Shown: positions 1-6,306 of the stretch, piece by piece | How the letters are laid out: the number at the start of each line of letters is the position of its first letter | Numbering within the stretch: position 1 is the first letter of the stretch | Assembly (NCBI GenBank): GCA_031270565.1 | Contig: JAISXJ010000007.1 | Location: 1 to 13,299, forward strand | From: Prevotellaceae bacterium | GTDB lineage: Bacteria; Bacteroidota; Bacteroidia; Bacteroidales; Paludibacteraceae | Reading direction: 5' to 3' | Length of the DNA: 13,299 nt | Notes under the pieces: generated by a model | The model's database searches: none | The model's input: only the letters and a program-made list of their open reading frames with translations | What the model was told of the DNA's origin: nothing | Made by a program: the position numbers and the translations under genes

Positions 1-2
1 TG

Positions 3-131
3 GTACAAGCAAGGTATTTTTTCCAAAGGGTAAACAAGCAATATCGCATTGAATTTACGGTAAAAGATAACGGCATTGAACCGTTAATTACCGTATGCAA
101 TATTTTAGAATTGTCAAACTATTATGAATAA
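3..131 (+). CDS. higB: HigB-type (RelE/ParE superfamily) toxin, 3' end only
   Basis: Only the last 42 codons are inside the window; the frame is open to the left edge and ends with TAA at 129-131. The visible part contains NKQYRIEF, followed by a short strand, and ends in TVCNILELSNYYE. I recognise this as the C-terminal end of the RelE/ParE-fold toxins paired with HigA antitoxins. Known members are ribosome-dependent mRNA endonucleases of roughly 100-115 residues, so about 60% of the gene is missing from view. The antitoxin gene overlaps its end by 8 bases. The toxin-first order is the hallmark of HigBA modules, and the overlap suggests translational coupling. Catalytic residues and the promoter lie outside the window, so activity cannot be judged. 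Confidence 0.8.
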   Translation, partial: VQARYFFQRVNKQYRIEFTVKDNGIEPLITVCNILELSNYYE

Positions 132-450
132 GGCAATTATGGGTAATTTAGGATATGGGTACACCCCAACGCACCCTGGTGAAGTGTTGAAAGACGAAAT
201 TGAATACCGTGGCATTTCACAAACCAGCTTGGCAAAGCAAATGGGAATGTCGTACAATATTTTGAACGACATATTGAACGAACGCCGACCGCTTACTGCC
301 AATACGGCAATGCTGTTTGAAGCAGCATTGGGGATAAGCGCCGATTCATTGATGCGATTGCAACTAAAATACAATATGCAAATCGCACAATCAGACAGCA
401 AGTTAAGCAACCGTCTTGCCGAAATACGCAAAGTAGCTGCCTTACTTTGA
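124..450 (+). CDS. higA: HigA-family antitoxin (XRE helix-turn-helix)
   Basis: This 108-residue protein is expected to bind and neutralise the upstream HigB toxin and to repress the shared promoter. It has the family opening THPGEVLKDEIEYRGIS (residues 16-32). A helix-turn-helix follows at about residues 30-55 (SQTSLAKQMGMSYNILNDIL), then NERRPLTANTA and the typical tail in which LQLKYNMQ precedes a charged helix ending in IRKVAALL. Length is normal for the family. The start at 124 overlaps the toxin stop; a second ATG at 139 would remove five residues and cannot be excluded. The gene converges on the dcw operon and is followed by a hairpin at 482-508. The pair may act in genome stabilisation or stress response; that is family knowledge, not visible here. 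Confidence 0.92.
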   Translation: MNKAIMGNLGYGYTPTHPGEVLKDEIEYRGISQTSLAKQMGMSYNILNDILNERRPLTANTAMLFEAALGISADSLMRLQLKYNMQIAQSDSKLSNRLAEIRKVAALL

Positions 451-479
451 TAACATTTTAAGGGCAAGGAAGAATAAAA

Positions 480-510
480 AAGGGGGGGTGATTTGAAATT
501 ACTCCCCTTT
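480..510 (-). terminator. Rho-independent terminator at the end of the dcw transcript (possibly bidirectional)
   Basis: An imperfect inverted repeat pairs 483-493 with 497-507: four G-C pairs, then a mix including two G-U pairs, with a three-base loop. Read on the minus strand the hairpin ends in C residues followed by a run of six T and then ATTCTT, the classic intrinsic terminator form. It would end transcripts running leftward from ftsW, about 335 bases after the ftsW stop. On the plus strand the hairpin is followed only by TTTGCTTACGTTT, so it would be a weaker terminator for higA. Confidence 0.65.
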
Positions 511-630
511 GCTTACGTTTACTTGCCGGCAACGAAAAGCAATCGTAAATTCTGTGTCGCAGTTGCCAACGCTTTGCCCCAAATGTGTGAGAAGCAGTTC
601 GCAGAAAAGGCGGTGGCTTTCGCGCCAAAA
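511..630. other. Intergenic stretch without recognisable gene
   Basis: Both strands carry short open frames here. None has a recognisable motif, they overlap one another in different frames, and their starts are alternative codons or lie inside the terminator hairpin. The whole gap between the antitoxin and ftsW (451-842) contains no intact gene. I regard this part as non-coding debris, possibly part of a dispersed repeat, which cannot be tested from one window. Confidence 0.4.
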
Positions 631-804
631 TGCCACAATACCGTCGCAAATAAGCGGGCGACAAATCCTGACATTTGGCTACCCTTTGAGTTAGAGAACT
701 ACATTACCAACGGCGTACCGCGTGCGTTTTTGCGAGTTATCCACCGCTACAACGGTTGGTTCGTCAAGCACTATTTTGTCGTTTTCTACAACAACATTCG
801 TTCT
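631..804 (-). pseudogene. Degenerate fragment resembling the N-terminal part of MreB
   Basis: On the minus strand one frame reads TNVVVENDKIVLDEP followed by TVVAVD, then ten residues later AVG. This matches the early MreB segment of the form NT(x)n-GKIVVDEPSIVALD...AVG that follows the phosphate-1 DLGTAN loop. After AVG the same frame meets stop codons TAA (691-693) and TAG (679-681). It then continues as NVRICRPL and DGIVA, resembling the next MreB block (NIRTIRPLKDGVIAD) at nearly the expected distance. No DLGTAN motif or start codon is seen on the right, and nothing MreB-like on the left. MreB is the actin-like scaffold of the elongation machinery; this piece cannot make a working protein. 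The first block is convincing; the second could be partly chance. It lies in the same direction as, and just downstream of, ftsW. Confidence 0.5.
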
Positions 805-805
805 G

Positions 806-825
806 CCCCCACTTCTCGGTGGAGG
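806..825 (-). other. Hairpin just after the ftsW stop
   Basis: Bases 806-812 pair with 819-825 around a six-base loop: six Watson-Crick pairs, plus one G-U wobble that forms only in minus-strand RNA. It starts 18 bases beyond the ftsW stop codon. No T-run follows on the minus strand, so it is not a standard terminator. It may protect the 3' end of the message or mark a processing site, or it may be chance. Confidence 0.3.
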
Positions 826-842
826 TTATGCAAATAAAACTC

Positions 843-2054
843 CTAACTGTCAACGATTTTTTCTGCTTCGGAGATAATTTCCGTCTTGGGTGAGACGGGC
901 GATTCATTCACATGCCGCGCAATGCCCTGTACAATGCCCAAAGCAATGCTTGTCATAACAATAGACGTCCCTCCGCGACTGATAAGCGGCAAGGGCAGTC
1001 CGGTAACGGGACCAAGTCGCACATTGACGCCAATATGCAAAAACGCCTGCAACACAATCAAAGAAATAATGCCAATGACCAGAACGGCAGGATATATTGT
1101 TTGACTTTTTCGGGCAATCACTCCCGCTCGAAACAACAGCGTCATATAAAGCAAAATGATGACGCCTCCGCCAAGTATCCCCATCTCTTCCACAATAATA
1201 GCAAAAATAAAATCTTTGGACGCTTCCGGTAAACGGTTGCGCTGAACGCTGTTACCCGGTCCAACCGGACTTCGTGCAATGGCTATCTGGGCGTGTACCA
1301 CCTGTTGATTGTTGTCATTTATGACGAACGATGTTGGCTCTCCAAAGGTCTTGATGCGCTTTTCCCACTCGGATACACGATGAAATATTTTGTAAAACGC
1401 ATTCGGATTGGCAACGTTATATTTCTGCTCCGGAATATTGGCGGCAATGACAAAAACAGATGTAACCGCCACAATGATAACGCCCGCAAACAGGCTAATC
1501 CTCTTAAAAGACATGCCGCTGATGAACAGCATCAAAAACACCACGCTGAAAAGCAGAACCGTAGTAGAGAGATTTTCAGGAAAAATTAATCCGCAAATCA
1601 CGCAGACTACCACAGCCATTGTCGGAAAGAAGCGTTTTTGGAAGTCGGGATTTTGTGCTCTATCGACAAAATCGGCAATTACAATAATCAGGCACAGCTT
1701 GGCGATTTCAGATGGCTGAAACTGTATTCCACCAATCACCATCCACCGCGCCGCATCGTTAGTAACCACACCTTTAAAAGTGGTATAAAGCAGCAGTACC
1801 AGCCCGAAAATCAGTCCGAAATACGACATCATCCGCACATATCTGTATGGAATTGCCTGTGCGATAAACAGGAATACCGCCCCGATAATCAGATAGGTAA
1901 CATGTTGCATAATAGGCGCTGAGATAGAACCGGAACGCGCTACGTTCTGACTTGATGCGCTAAACATCTCCACCATCGACAGCAGACAGAGGAAGAAATA
2001 AACCATCCATATCACGTAGTCGCCTCTTAGATAACGTTTCAGAAAATGTGACAT
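843..2054 (-). CDS. ftsW: FtsW, SEDS-family septal peptidoglycan polymerase
   Basis: This 403-residue polytopic membrane protein polymerises lipid II glycan strands at the division septum together with FtsI. SEDS-family marks are GGIQFQPSEIAK (108-119), FPENLSTTV (158-166), the loop NRLPEASKDFIFAIIVEEMG (273-292) and GLPLPLISRGGTS (352-364). Asp281 in the PEASKDF segment sits where the catalytic aspartate of SEDS polymerases is found. About ten hydrophobic segments are present, with a large outside loop at about 205-285. FtsW and RodA are similar; FtsW is preferred because the gene sits directly after murD in a division cluster with a divisome-type PBP. It starts 15 bases after the murD stop. 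The following genes normally expected (murG, murC) are absent, and a TAG stop leads directly into a gene-poor region. Confidence 0.95.
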   Translation of the reverse strand: MSHFLKRYLRGDYVIWMVYFFLCLLSMVEMFSASSQNVARSGSISAPIMQHVTYLIIGAVFLFIAQAIPYRYVRMMSYFGLIFGLVLLLYTTFKGVVTNDAARWMVIGGIQFQPSEIAKLCLIIVIADFVDRAQNPDFQKRFFPTMAVVVCVICGLIFPENLSTTVLLFSVVFLMLFISGMSFKRISLFAGVIIVAVTSVFVIAANIPEQKYNVANPNAFYKIFHRVSEWEKRIKTFGEPTSFVINDNNQQVVHAQIAIARSPVGPGNSVQRNRLPEASKDFIFAIIVEEMGILGGGVIILLYMTLLFRAGVIARKSQTIYPAVLVIGIISLIVLQAFLHIGVNVRLGPVTGLPLPLISRGGTSIVMTSIALGIVQGIARHVNESPVSPKTEIISEAEKIVDS

Positions 2055-2069
2055 AATGCCGGATATGTT

Positions 2070-3413
2070 TTATAGTTTACGAACGTTGTGTTTAAATTGT
2101 TCGCCGCGATCTTCATAGTTTTTAAACAGGTCGAAACTGGCGCAACACGGCGAGAGCAACACCGTATCGCCTTTTTGCGCTACCTGATAGGCTATATTCA
2201 CGGCGTCAATCATATTGTTGGTAGAGAATATTTTAGCATTGCTGTGCAGGGAAAAGAATGTGTGCAATTTGCTGTTGTCTGCCCCCAGAAAAATCAGCGT
2301 ATGCACTTTTTCGCGCACCAGCGGCGCAATCTCCGCATAGTCGTTGCCCTTGTCCGTGCCTCCCAGAATCAAGACCACCGGCGTTTTCATGCTTTGTAGA
2401 GCATACCAGCAGGAGTTGACATTGGTTGCTTTCGAGTCGTTGATATAGCGCACACCGCGTACCGAAGCCACATATTCCATACGGTGTTCCACACCGGTGA
2501 ACTCGGCTAATGCCTTACGGATGGTCTCCTTGCGAATATTCATACGCTGCGCAGCCAGTCCTGCCGCCATAGAATTGCAGGCATTATGGTTGCCCTTCAA
2601 TGCCAAATCGGAAAGCGGCATCAAGAGCGAATTATCGTTGACCGGCGAGAGAATGGACATCTGCTCATTTTCAATATAGGCGCGACTTTTGGGTCGCTTC
2701 TCCATAGCAAAGGGCAGCAGTTGCGCCTGAATGTTACGTTTCTCTATTTCGTGTTTCAGGATGGGGTCATCCTCCCAAAAGATAAATGCGTCTTCGGACG
2801 TTTGATTCTGCAAAATACGCAACTTGGCATTAATGTAATTCTGCAACTGATAGTCGTAACGGTCAAGATGATCGGAGGTAATATTCAGAATAACAGATAC
2901 GTCGGCTTTAAAATCGTACATGCCATCCAGTTGGAAACTGCTTAATTCTATCACATAATAATCGTAATTACACTCTGCCACCTGCAAGGCAAAACTTCTG
3001 CCCACGTTACCGGCAAGTCCTACGTTCAGACCTTCGCTTTTGAGAATAAAATAGGTAAGCATTGTGGTTGTAGTCTTACCGTTTGAACCTGTGATACAGA
3101 TTTTTTTTGCGTCGGTATAGCGCGAGGCAAATTCAATCTCCGAGATAACGGGCGTTCCCTGTTCCCGCAACTTGCTAACGATGTCAGCCGCATCGGGAAT
3201 ACCCGGACTTTTCACCACTTCATCGGCATCAAGTATTCTGCTTTCGGTATGTTGATGTTCTTCATAGGCAATGTTATGTGTGTCAAGCATTGCCTTATAG
3301 TGCGGCTGAATGGTTCCTTTGTCCGAGAGGAACACGGCATAACCCTGTTTCTGTCCCAGAATAGCCGACCCGACGCCGCTTTCGCCACCTCCAAGTATGA
3401 TTAATTTTTTCAT
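2070..3413 (-). CDS. murD: UDP-N-acetylmuramoyl-L-alanine--D-glutamate ligase
   Basis: MurD adds D-glutamate to UDP-MurNAc-L-alanine with ATP in the cytoplasm, the second stem-peptide step. The 447-residue length is usual. An N-terminal Rossmann-like domain starts with IILGGGESGVG (5-15) and reaches the KSPGIP motif (68-73). The central ATPase domain has the P-loop GSNGKTTTT (109-117), ELSSFQL (156-162) and NITSDHLDRY (177-186). The C-terminal ligase domain shows HRMEYV (310-315), NDSKATN (325-331), GGTDKG (351-356) and SPCCASFD (421-428). All Mur ligase signatures expected for MurD are present. It is separated from mraY by 149 bases, the only loose joint in the operon, and followed closely by ftsW. 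The ATG at 3413 fits the family's N-terminus exactly. Confidence 0.97.
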   Translation of the reverse strand: MKKLIILGGGESGVGSAILGQKQGYAVFLSDKGTIQPHYKAMLDTHNIAYEEHQHTESRILDADEVVKSPGIPDAADIVSKLREQGTPVISEIEFASRYTDAKKICITGSNGKTTTTMLTYFILKSEGLNVGLAGNVGRSFALQVAECNYDYYVIELSSFQLDGMYDFKADVSVILNITSDHLDRYDYQLQNYINAKLRILQNQTSEDAFIFWEDDPILKHEIEKRNIQAQLLPFAMEKRPKSRAYIENEQMSILSPVNDNSLLMPLSDLALKGNHNACNSMAAGLAAQRMNIRKETIRKALAEFTGVEHRMEYVASVRGVRYINDSKATNVNSCWYALQSMKTPVVLILGGTDKGNDYAEIAPLVREKVHTLIFLGADNSKLHTFFSLHSNAKIFSTNNMIDAVNIAYQVAQKGDTVLLSPCCASFDLFKNYEDRGEQFKHNVRKL

Positions 3414-3562
3414 CTGAGTATATGCTTTGTTATTTATTTTTTATTTTTAAACCTTTTAATAAGGACTTTTTTAAATATGTACACTATGCTAACTAAGGAC
3501 GTCTTACAAAATAAGGGTTTACCGTTAGGCATAAACATTTCACCGTTTAATCTGTTAAAACA
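3414..3562 (-). other. 149-base gap between mraY and murD with a 34-codon ORF
   Basis: All other junctions in this operon are 14-41 bases, so this AT-rich gap stands out. On the minus strand an ATG at 3536-3538 opens a 34-codon frame that ends with TAA at 3434-3436. The predicted peptide is basic with a hydrophobic middle (CKTSLVSIVYIF) and resembles nothing I know. The same frame continues back through the mraY stop region without a stop. I see no exact TAnnTTTG promoter element and no strong terminator. It could be a small peptide gene, a spacer with an internal promoter, or a decayed gene. Confidence 0.3.
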
Positions 3563-4828
3563 CTAACGCATTTTCAATGTAATAATCGTCAAGGCTGCCA
3601 GTATCATTCCGACAATCCAAAACCGCACTACAATTTTGGATTCGGGAATGGCTTTTAGAGGCGTTTGCCATAATGCATCAATGCCTGCATTGCCTGCCTT
3701 CTGAAAATGATGATGCAACGGCGTCATCTTGAATATGCGTCGTCCGACGCCGAATTTTCGTTTAGTATGTTTAAAGTAGCTTACTTGCAGAATCACCGAA
3801 AGGCTCTCCACAAAAAATACGCCGCTGAGTATCGGGATAAGCAGCTCTTTGTGTATCATAATGGCAAATACGGCAATAATACCTCCCAGCGCCAGAGACC
3901 CTGTGTCGCCCATAAAGACCTGTGCCGGATGAGAGTTGTACCACAAAAAACCGATTGTTGCTCCGATAAATGCCGCCGCAAACACCACCAGTTCTCCCGA
4001 GCCGGGAATGTACATAATGTTGAGATAGCCCGCGTAATTGACATTTCCCGACACGTATGCCAGTATGCCGAGCGCTGCGCCCTGTATTGCCGATGACCCT
4101 GTTGCCAAGCCGTCAAGACCGTCGGTAAGATTGGCGCTGTTCGACACCGCCGTTACTACAAAAATCGTTACAAAAATAAAAAACAGCCAGCCCAACAGTT
4201 GCATCTTGTCGCCTGCCCACTGAAAAAGATCGGCATAGTCAAAGTTGTTATTTTTCATAAAAGGAATGGTCGTCTGCGAAGATTTTTTATCCTTTCCTGC
4301 ATATTCTACCACCTCAATCTGTCGCTTGCTGTCGATGTAGCTACCGGTTTTTTCACGAATAACCGTTTCGGGACTGAGATAAAGCGTCAACCCCACAATC
4401 AGTCCGATGCCTACCTGTCCTATAATTTTAAAACGTCCGTTAAGACCTTGCTTGTTCTTGCGGAATACCTTAATATAGTCGTCGGCAAATCCTATCAGTC
4501 CCAGCCAAACGGTGGTAACGAGCATCAGAATCATATAAACATTACTCAAAATACCCACCAGAAGGCAGGGAATAATGATTGCCAGCAGAATAATAATACC
4601 GCCCATCGTTGGCGTTCCCTTTTTGGACAGTTGTCCTTCAATATCAAGGTCGCGAATGGTTTCTCCAATTTGCTGTCGCTGCAACTTGACAATAATGCTT
4701 TTACCCACAAGGGTAGCACACAGCAACGCCAGAATAAAGGCTGAAGCGGCTCTGAATGAGATATAATTGAATATACCCGCACCGGGGAAATCAAGTGTAT
4801 CCAAATAGTGAAACAGATAATAAAGCAT
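3563..4828 (-). CDS. mraY: Phospho-N-acetylmuramoyl-pentapeptide-transferase
   Basis: MraY is the integral membrane enzyme that transfers phospho-MurNAc-pentapeptide from UDP to undecaprenyl phosphate, making lipid I. The 421 residues carry the family motifs KKGTPTMGG (69-77), FADDYIK (114-120, the aspartate pair near the active site), NLTDGLDGLATG (233-244), MGDTGSLALGG (306-316) and TPLHHHFQ (369-376, the histidine motif). About ten membrane segments can be seen. The segment at about 150-210 (IREKTGSYIDSKRQIEVVEY and onward) makes the protein some 60 residues longer than the roughly 360 of enterobacterial MraY. Such an enlarged loop is, to my knowledge, normal in Bacteroidota. The gene starts 18 bases after the murE stop. 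Confidence 0.97.
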   Translation of the reverse strand: MLYYLFHYLDTLDFPGAGIFNYISFRAASAFILALLCATLVGKSIIVKLQRQQIGETIRDLDIEGQLSKKGTPTMGGIIILLAIIIPCLLVGILSNVYMILMLVTTVWLGLIGFADDYIKVFRKNKQGLNGRFKIIGQVGIGLIVGLTLYLSPETVIREKTGSYIDSKRQIEVVEYAGKDKKSSQTTIPFMKNNNFDYADLFQWAGDKMQLLGWLFFIFVTIFVVTAVSNSANLTDGLDGLATGSSAIQGAALGILAYVSGNVNYAGYLNIMYIPGSGELVVFAAAFIGATIGFLWYNSHPAQVFMGDTGSLALGGIIAVFAIMIHKELLIPILSGVFFVESLSVILQVSYFKHTKRKFGVGRRIFKMTPLHHHFQKAGNAGIDALWQTPLKAIPESKIVVRFWIVGMILAALTIITLKMR

Positions 4829-4846
4829 AGTTTTTAAAATATGTTG

Positions 4847-6292
4847 TTAAGTAAGACATTTTTTCACCTCTTCCCTGTCATCGAAATGATGTTTGACGCC
4901 GCGCACGATTTGATATGTCTCGTGTCCTTTACCTGCAATAAGTATCACGTCATTCATTTGAGACAGTGCGCAAGCTGTGCGGATGGCTTCGCGGCGGTCG
5001 CCGATGACCAGCGTTTTGCGCTGCTCCACCACATCAAGACCTGCAAGCATATCATCAAGAATGGCTTGCGGATTTTCATCGCGCGGATTGTCGGAAGTCA
5101 AGATTACGCGATTGCTGCCACGCACAGCTTCCTTTGCCATTAGGGGACGTTTTCCCCTGTCCCGATTTCCTCCGCAGCCAACCACCGTTATCAGTTGTCC
5201 CTGATTTGCGCGGATGTCATTAATAGCTGTGATGACATTTGTCAAAGCATCGGGGGTGTGAGCATAATCAACAATAGCGGTATAACCGCTTGGCGCACGA
5301 AAGATTTCAAACCTTCCCGGCACCTCTTTAAGTGTGCTGAGCGCCACAAATACCTCCTCTGCCTCTTTGCCGAGTAGTACAGCCGCTCCATAAACTGCCG
5401 TCAGATTGGAGACGTTGAATTTTCCGACGATAGGAACGGTTATTTCCTGATTATTTATATGAAGTACCGTACCCTCAAAACTGCTCTCAATGATTTTTGT
5501 TTTGAAATCGGCTAAGGTACGAATAGAGTAAGTTTTGGGAGTGGCTTTGGAGTTCTGCAACATAACGCTACCGTTGGGGTCGTCGTAGTTGACAAGCGCG
5601 AAAGCTGAGGCAGGAAGGATGTCAAAAAAGCGTTTTTTCGCTTTGAGATAGTGAGCCATTGTGCCGTGATAATCAAGATGATCGCGCGTCAGATTTGTAA
5701 AGATACCGCCGGCAAACAGCAATCCGTCAATACGTCCCTGCACTACGGCATGTGAACTGACCTCCATAAAAGCATACTGACAGCCGGCTTTCACCATATC
5801 GGCAAGCAGGCGGTTGATAGTGAGTGCATCGGGAGTGGTATGGGTAGCGTCCACAGGACTGCGGTCAATATAGTTGCACACGGTTGATAACAGTCCCGCC
5901 CGATGTCCGAGTGACAGGAAAAGTTTGTAGAGCTGTGTGGCAATAGTCGTTTTGCCATTAGTTCCCGTAACGCCGACAAGTTTAAGTTGTTGCGACGGAT
6001 TGCCGTAGAAATTTGCCGCAATAATTCCCAAAGCATGGCTACTTTCCTTTACCTGTAAATAGATGACGCCTTCCTTTTGTTCTTTGGGTAAATATTCGCA
6101 CACAACAGCTGCCGCTCCCTGTTCTGTAGCTGAGACAATATACTGATGTCCATCGCTTTGAGTGCCGCGTACAGCCACAAAGAGTGAGCCGTGCCGCACG
6201 GTGCGGGAATCGAATGTTACATCGGTAATTTCCACATCGGCAGTTGCTGAAAACGGAATTTGTAAATTATCGGTTAATTGTGATAAGAGCAT
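4847..6292 (-). CDS. murE: UDP-N-acetylmuramoyl-tripeptide synthetase, meso-diaminopimelate type
   Basis: MurE adds the third stem-peptide residue in the cytoplasm using ATP. The 481-residue protein shows the N-terminal domain with DSR (28-30) and GSLFVAVRG (35-43), the P-loop TGTNGKTT (109-116), the TTPDAL block (152-157), MEVSSHA (176-182) and TNLTRDHLDYHG (199-210). Lys219 in AKKRFF (218-223) is at the usual carbamylated-lysine position. The C-terminal domain has VDYAHTPDAL (341-350), GCGGNRDRGKRP (372-383) and DNPRDENP (401-408), with AGKGHE at 453-458. The DNPR sequence is the known mark of ligases that accept meso-diaminopimelate rather than lysine, so the wall is predicted to be DAP-type. 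It lies 14 bases after ftsI. Confidence 0.97.
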   Translation of the reverse strand: MLLSQLTDNLQIPFSATADVEITDVTFDSRTVRHGSLFVAVRGTQSDGHQYIVSATEQGAAAVVCEYLPKEQKEGVIYLQVKESSHALGIIAANFYGNPSQQLKLVGVTGTNGKTTIATQLYKLFLSLGHRAGLLSTVCNYIDRSPVDATHTTPDALTINRLLADMVKAGCQYAFMEVSSHAVVQGRIDGLLFAGGIFTNLTRDHLDYHGTMAHYLKAKKRFFDILPASAFALVNYDDPNGSVMLQNSKATPKTYSIRTLADFKTKIIESSFEGTVLHINNQEITVPIVGKFNVSNLTAVYGAAVLLGKEAEEVFVALSTLKEVPGRFEIFRAPSGYTAIVDYAHTPDALTNVITAINDIRANQGQLITVVGCGGNRDRGKRPLMAKEAVRGSNRVILTSDNPRDENPQAILDDMLAGLDVVEQRKTLVIGDRREAIRTACALSQMNDVILIAGKGHETYQIVRGVKHHFDDREEVKKCLT

Positions 6293-6306
6293 AGTTGATA
6301 TGTTTT

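Noticed and set aside
458..664. 68-codon minus-strand frame
   Set aside because: It runs through the terminator hairpin and T-run, overlaps the remnant in another frame, and has no known motif.
493..837. 114-codon open frame on the plus strand between higA and ftsW
   Set aside because: It starts at a TTG inside the terminator hairpin, has no recognisable motif, and its right half is antisense to the mreB-like fragment.
3451..3477. CCTT/AAGG hairpin followed by a T-run in the mraY-murD gap
   Set aside because: The stem is only four to five pairs in AT-rich sequence and the T-run is on the plus strand, where no gene ends; it is unlikely to terminate the operon.
4199..4744. 181-codon open frame on the plus strand
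   Set aside because: Antisense shadow of mraY; the composition (rich in N, Q and H) is what reverse reading of a membrane-protein gene gives.
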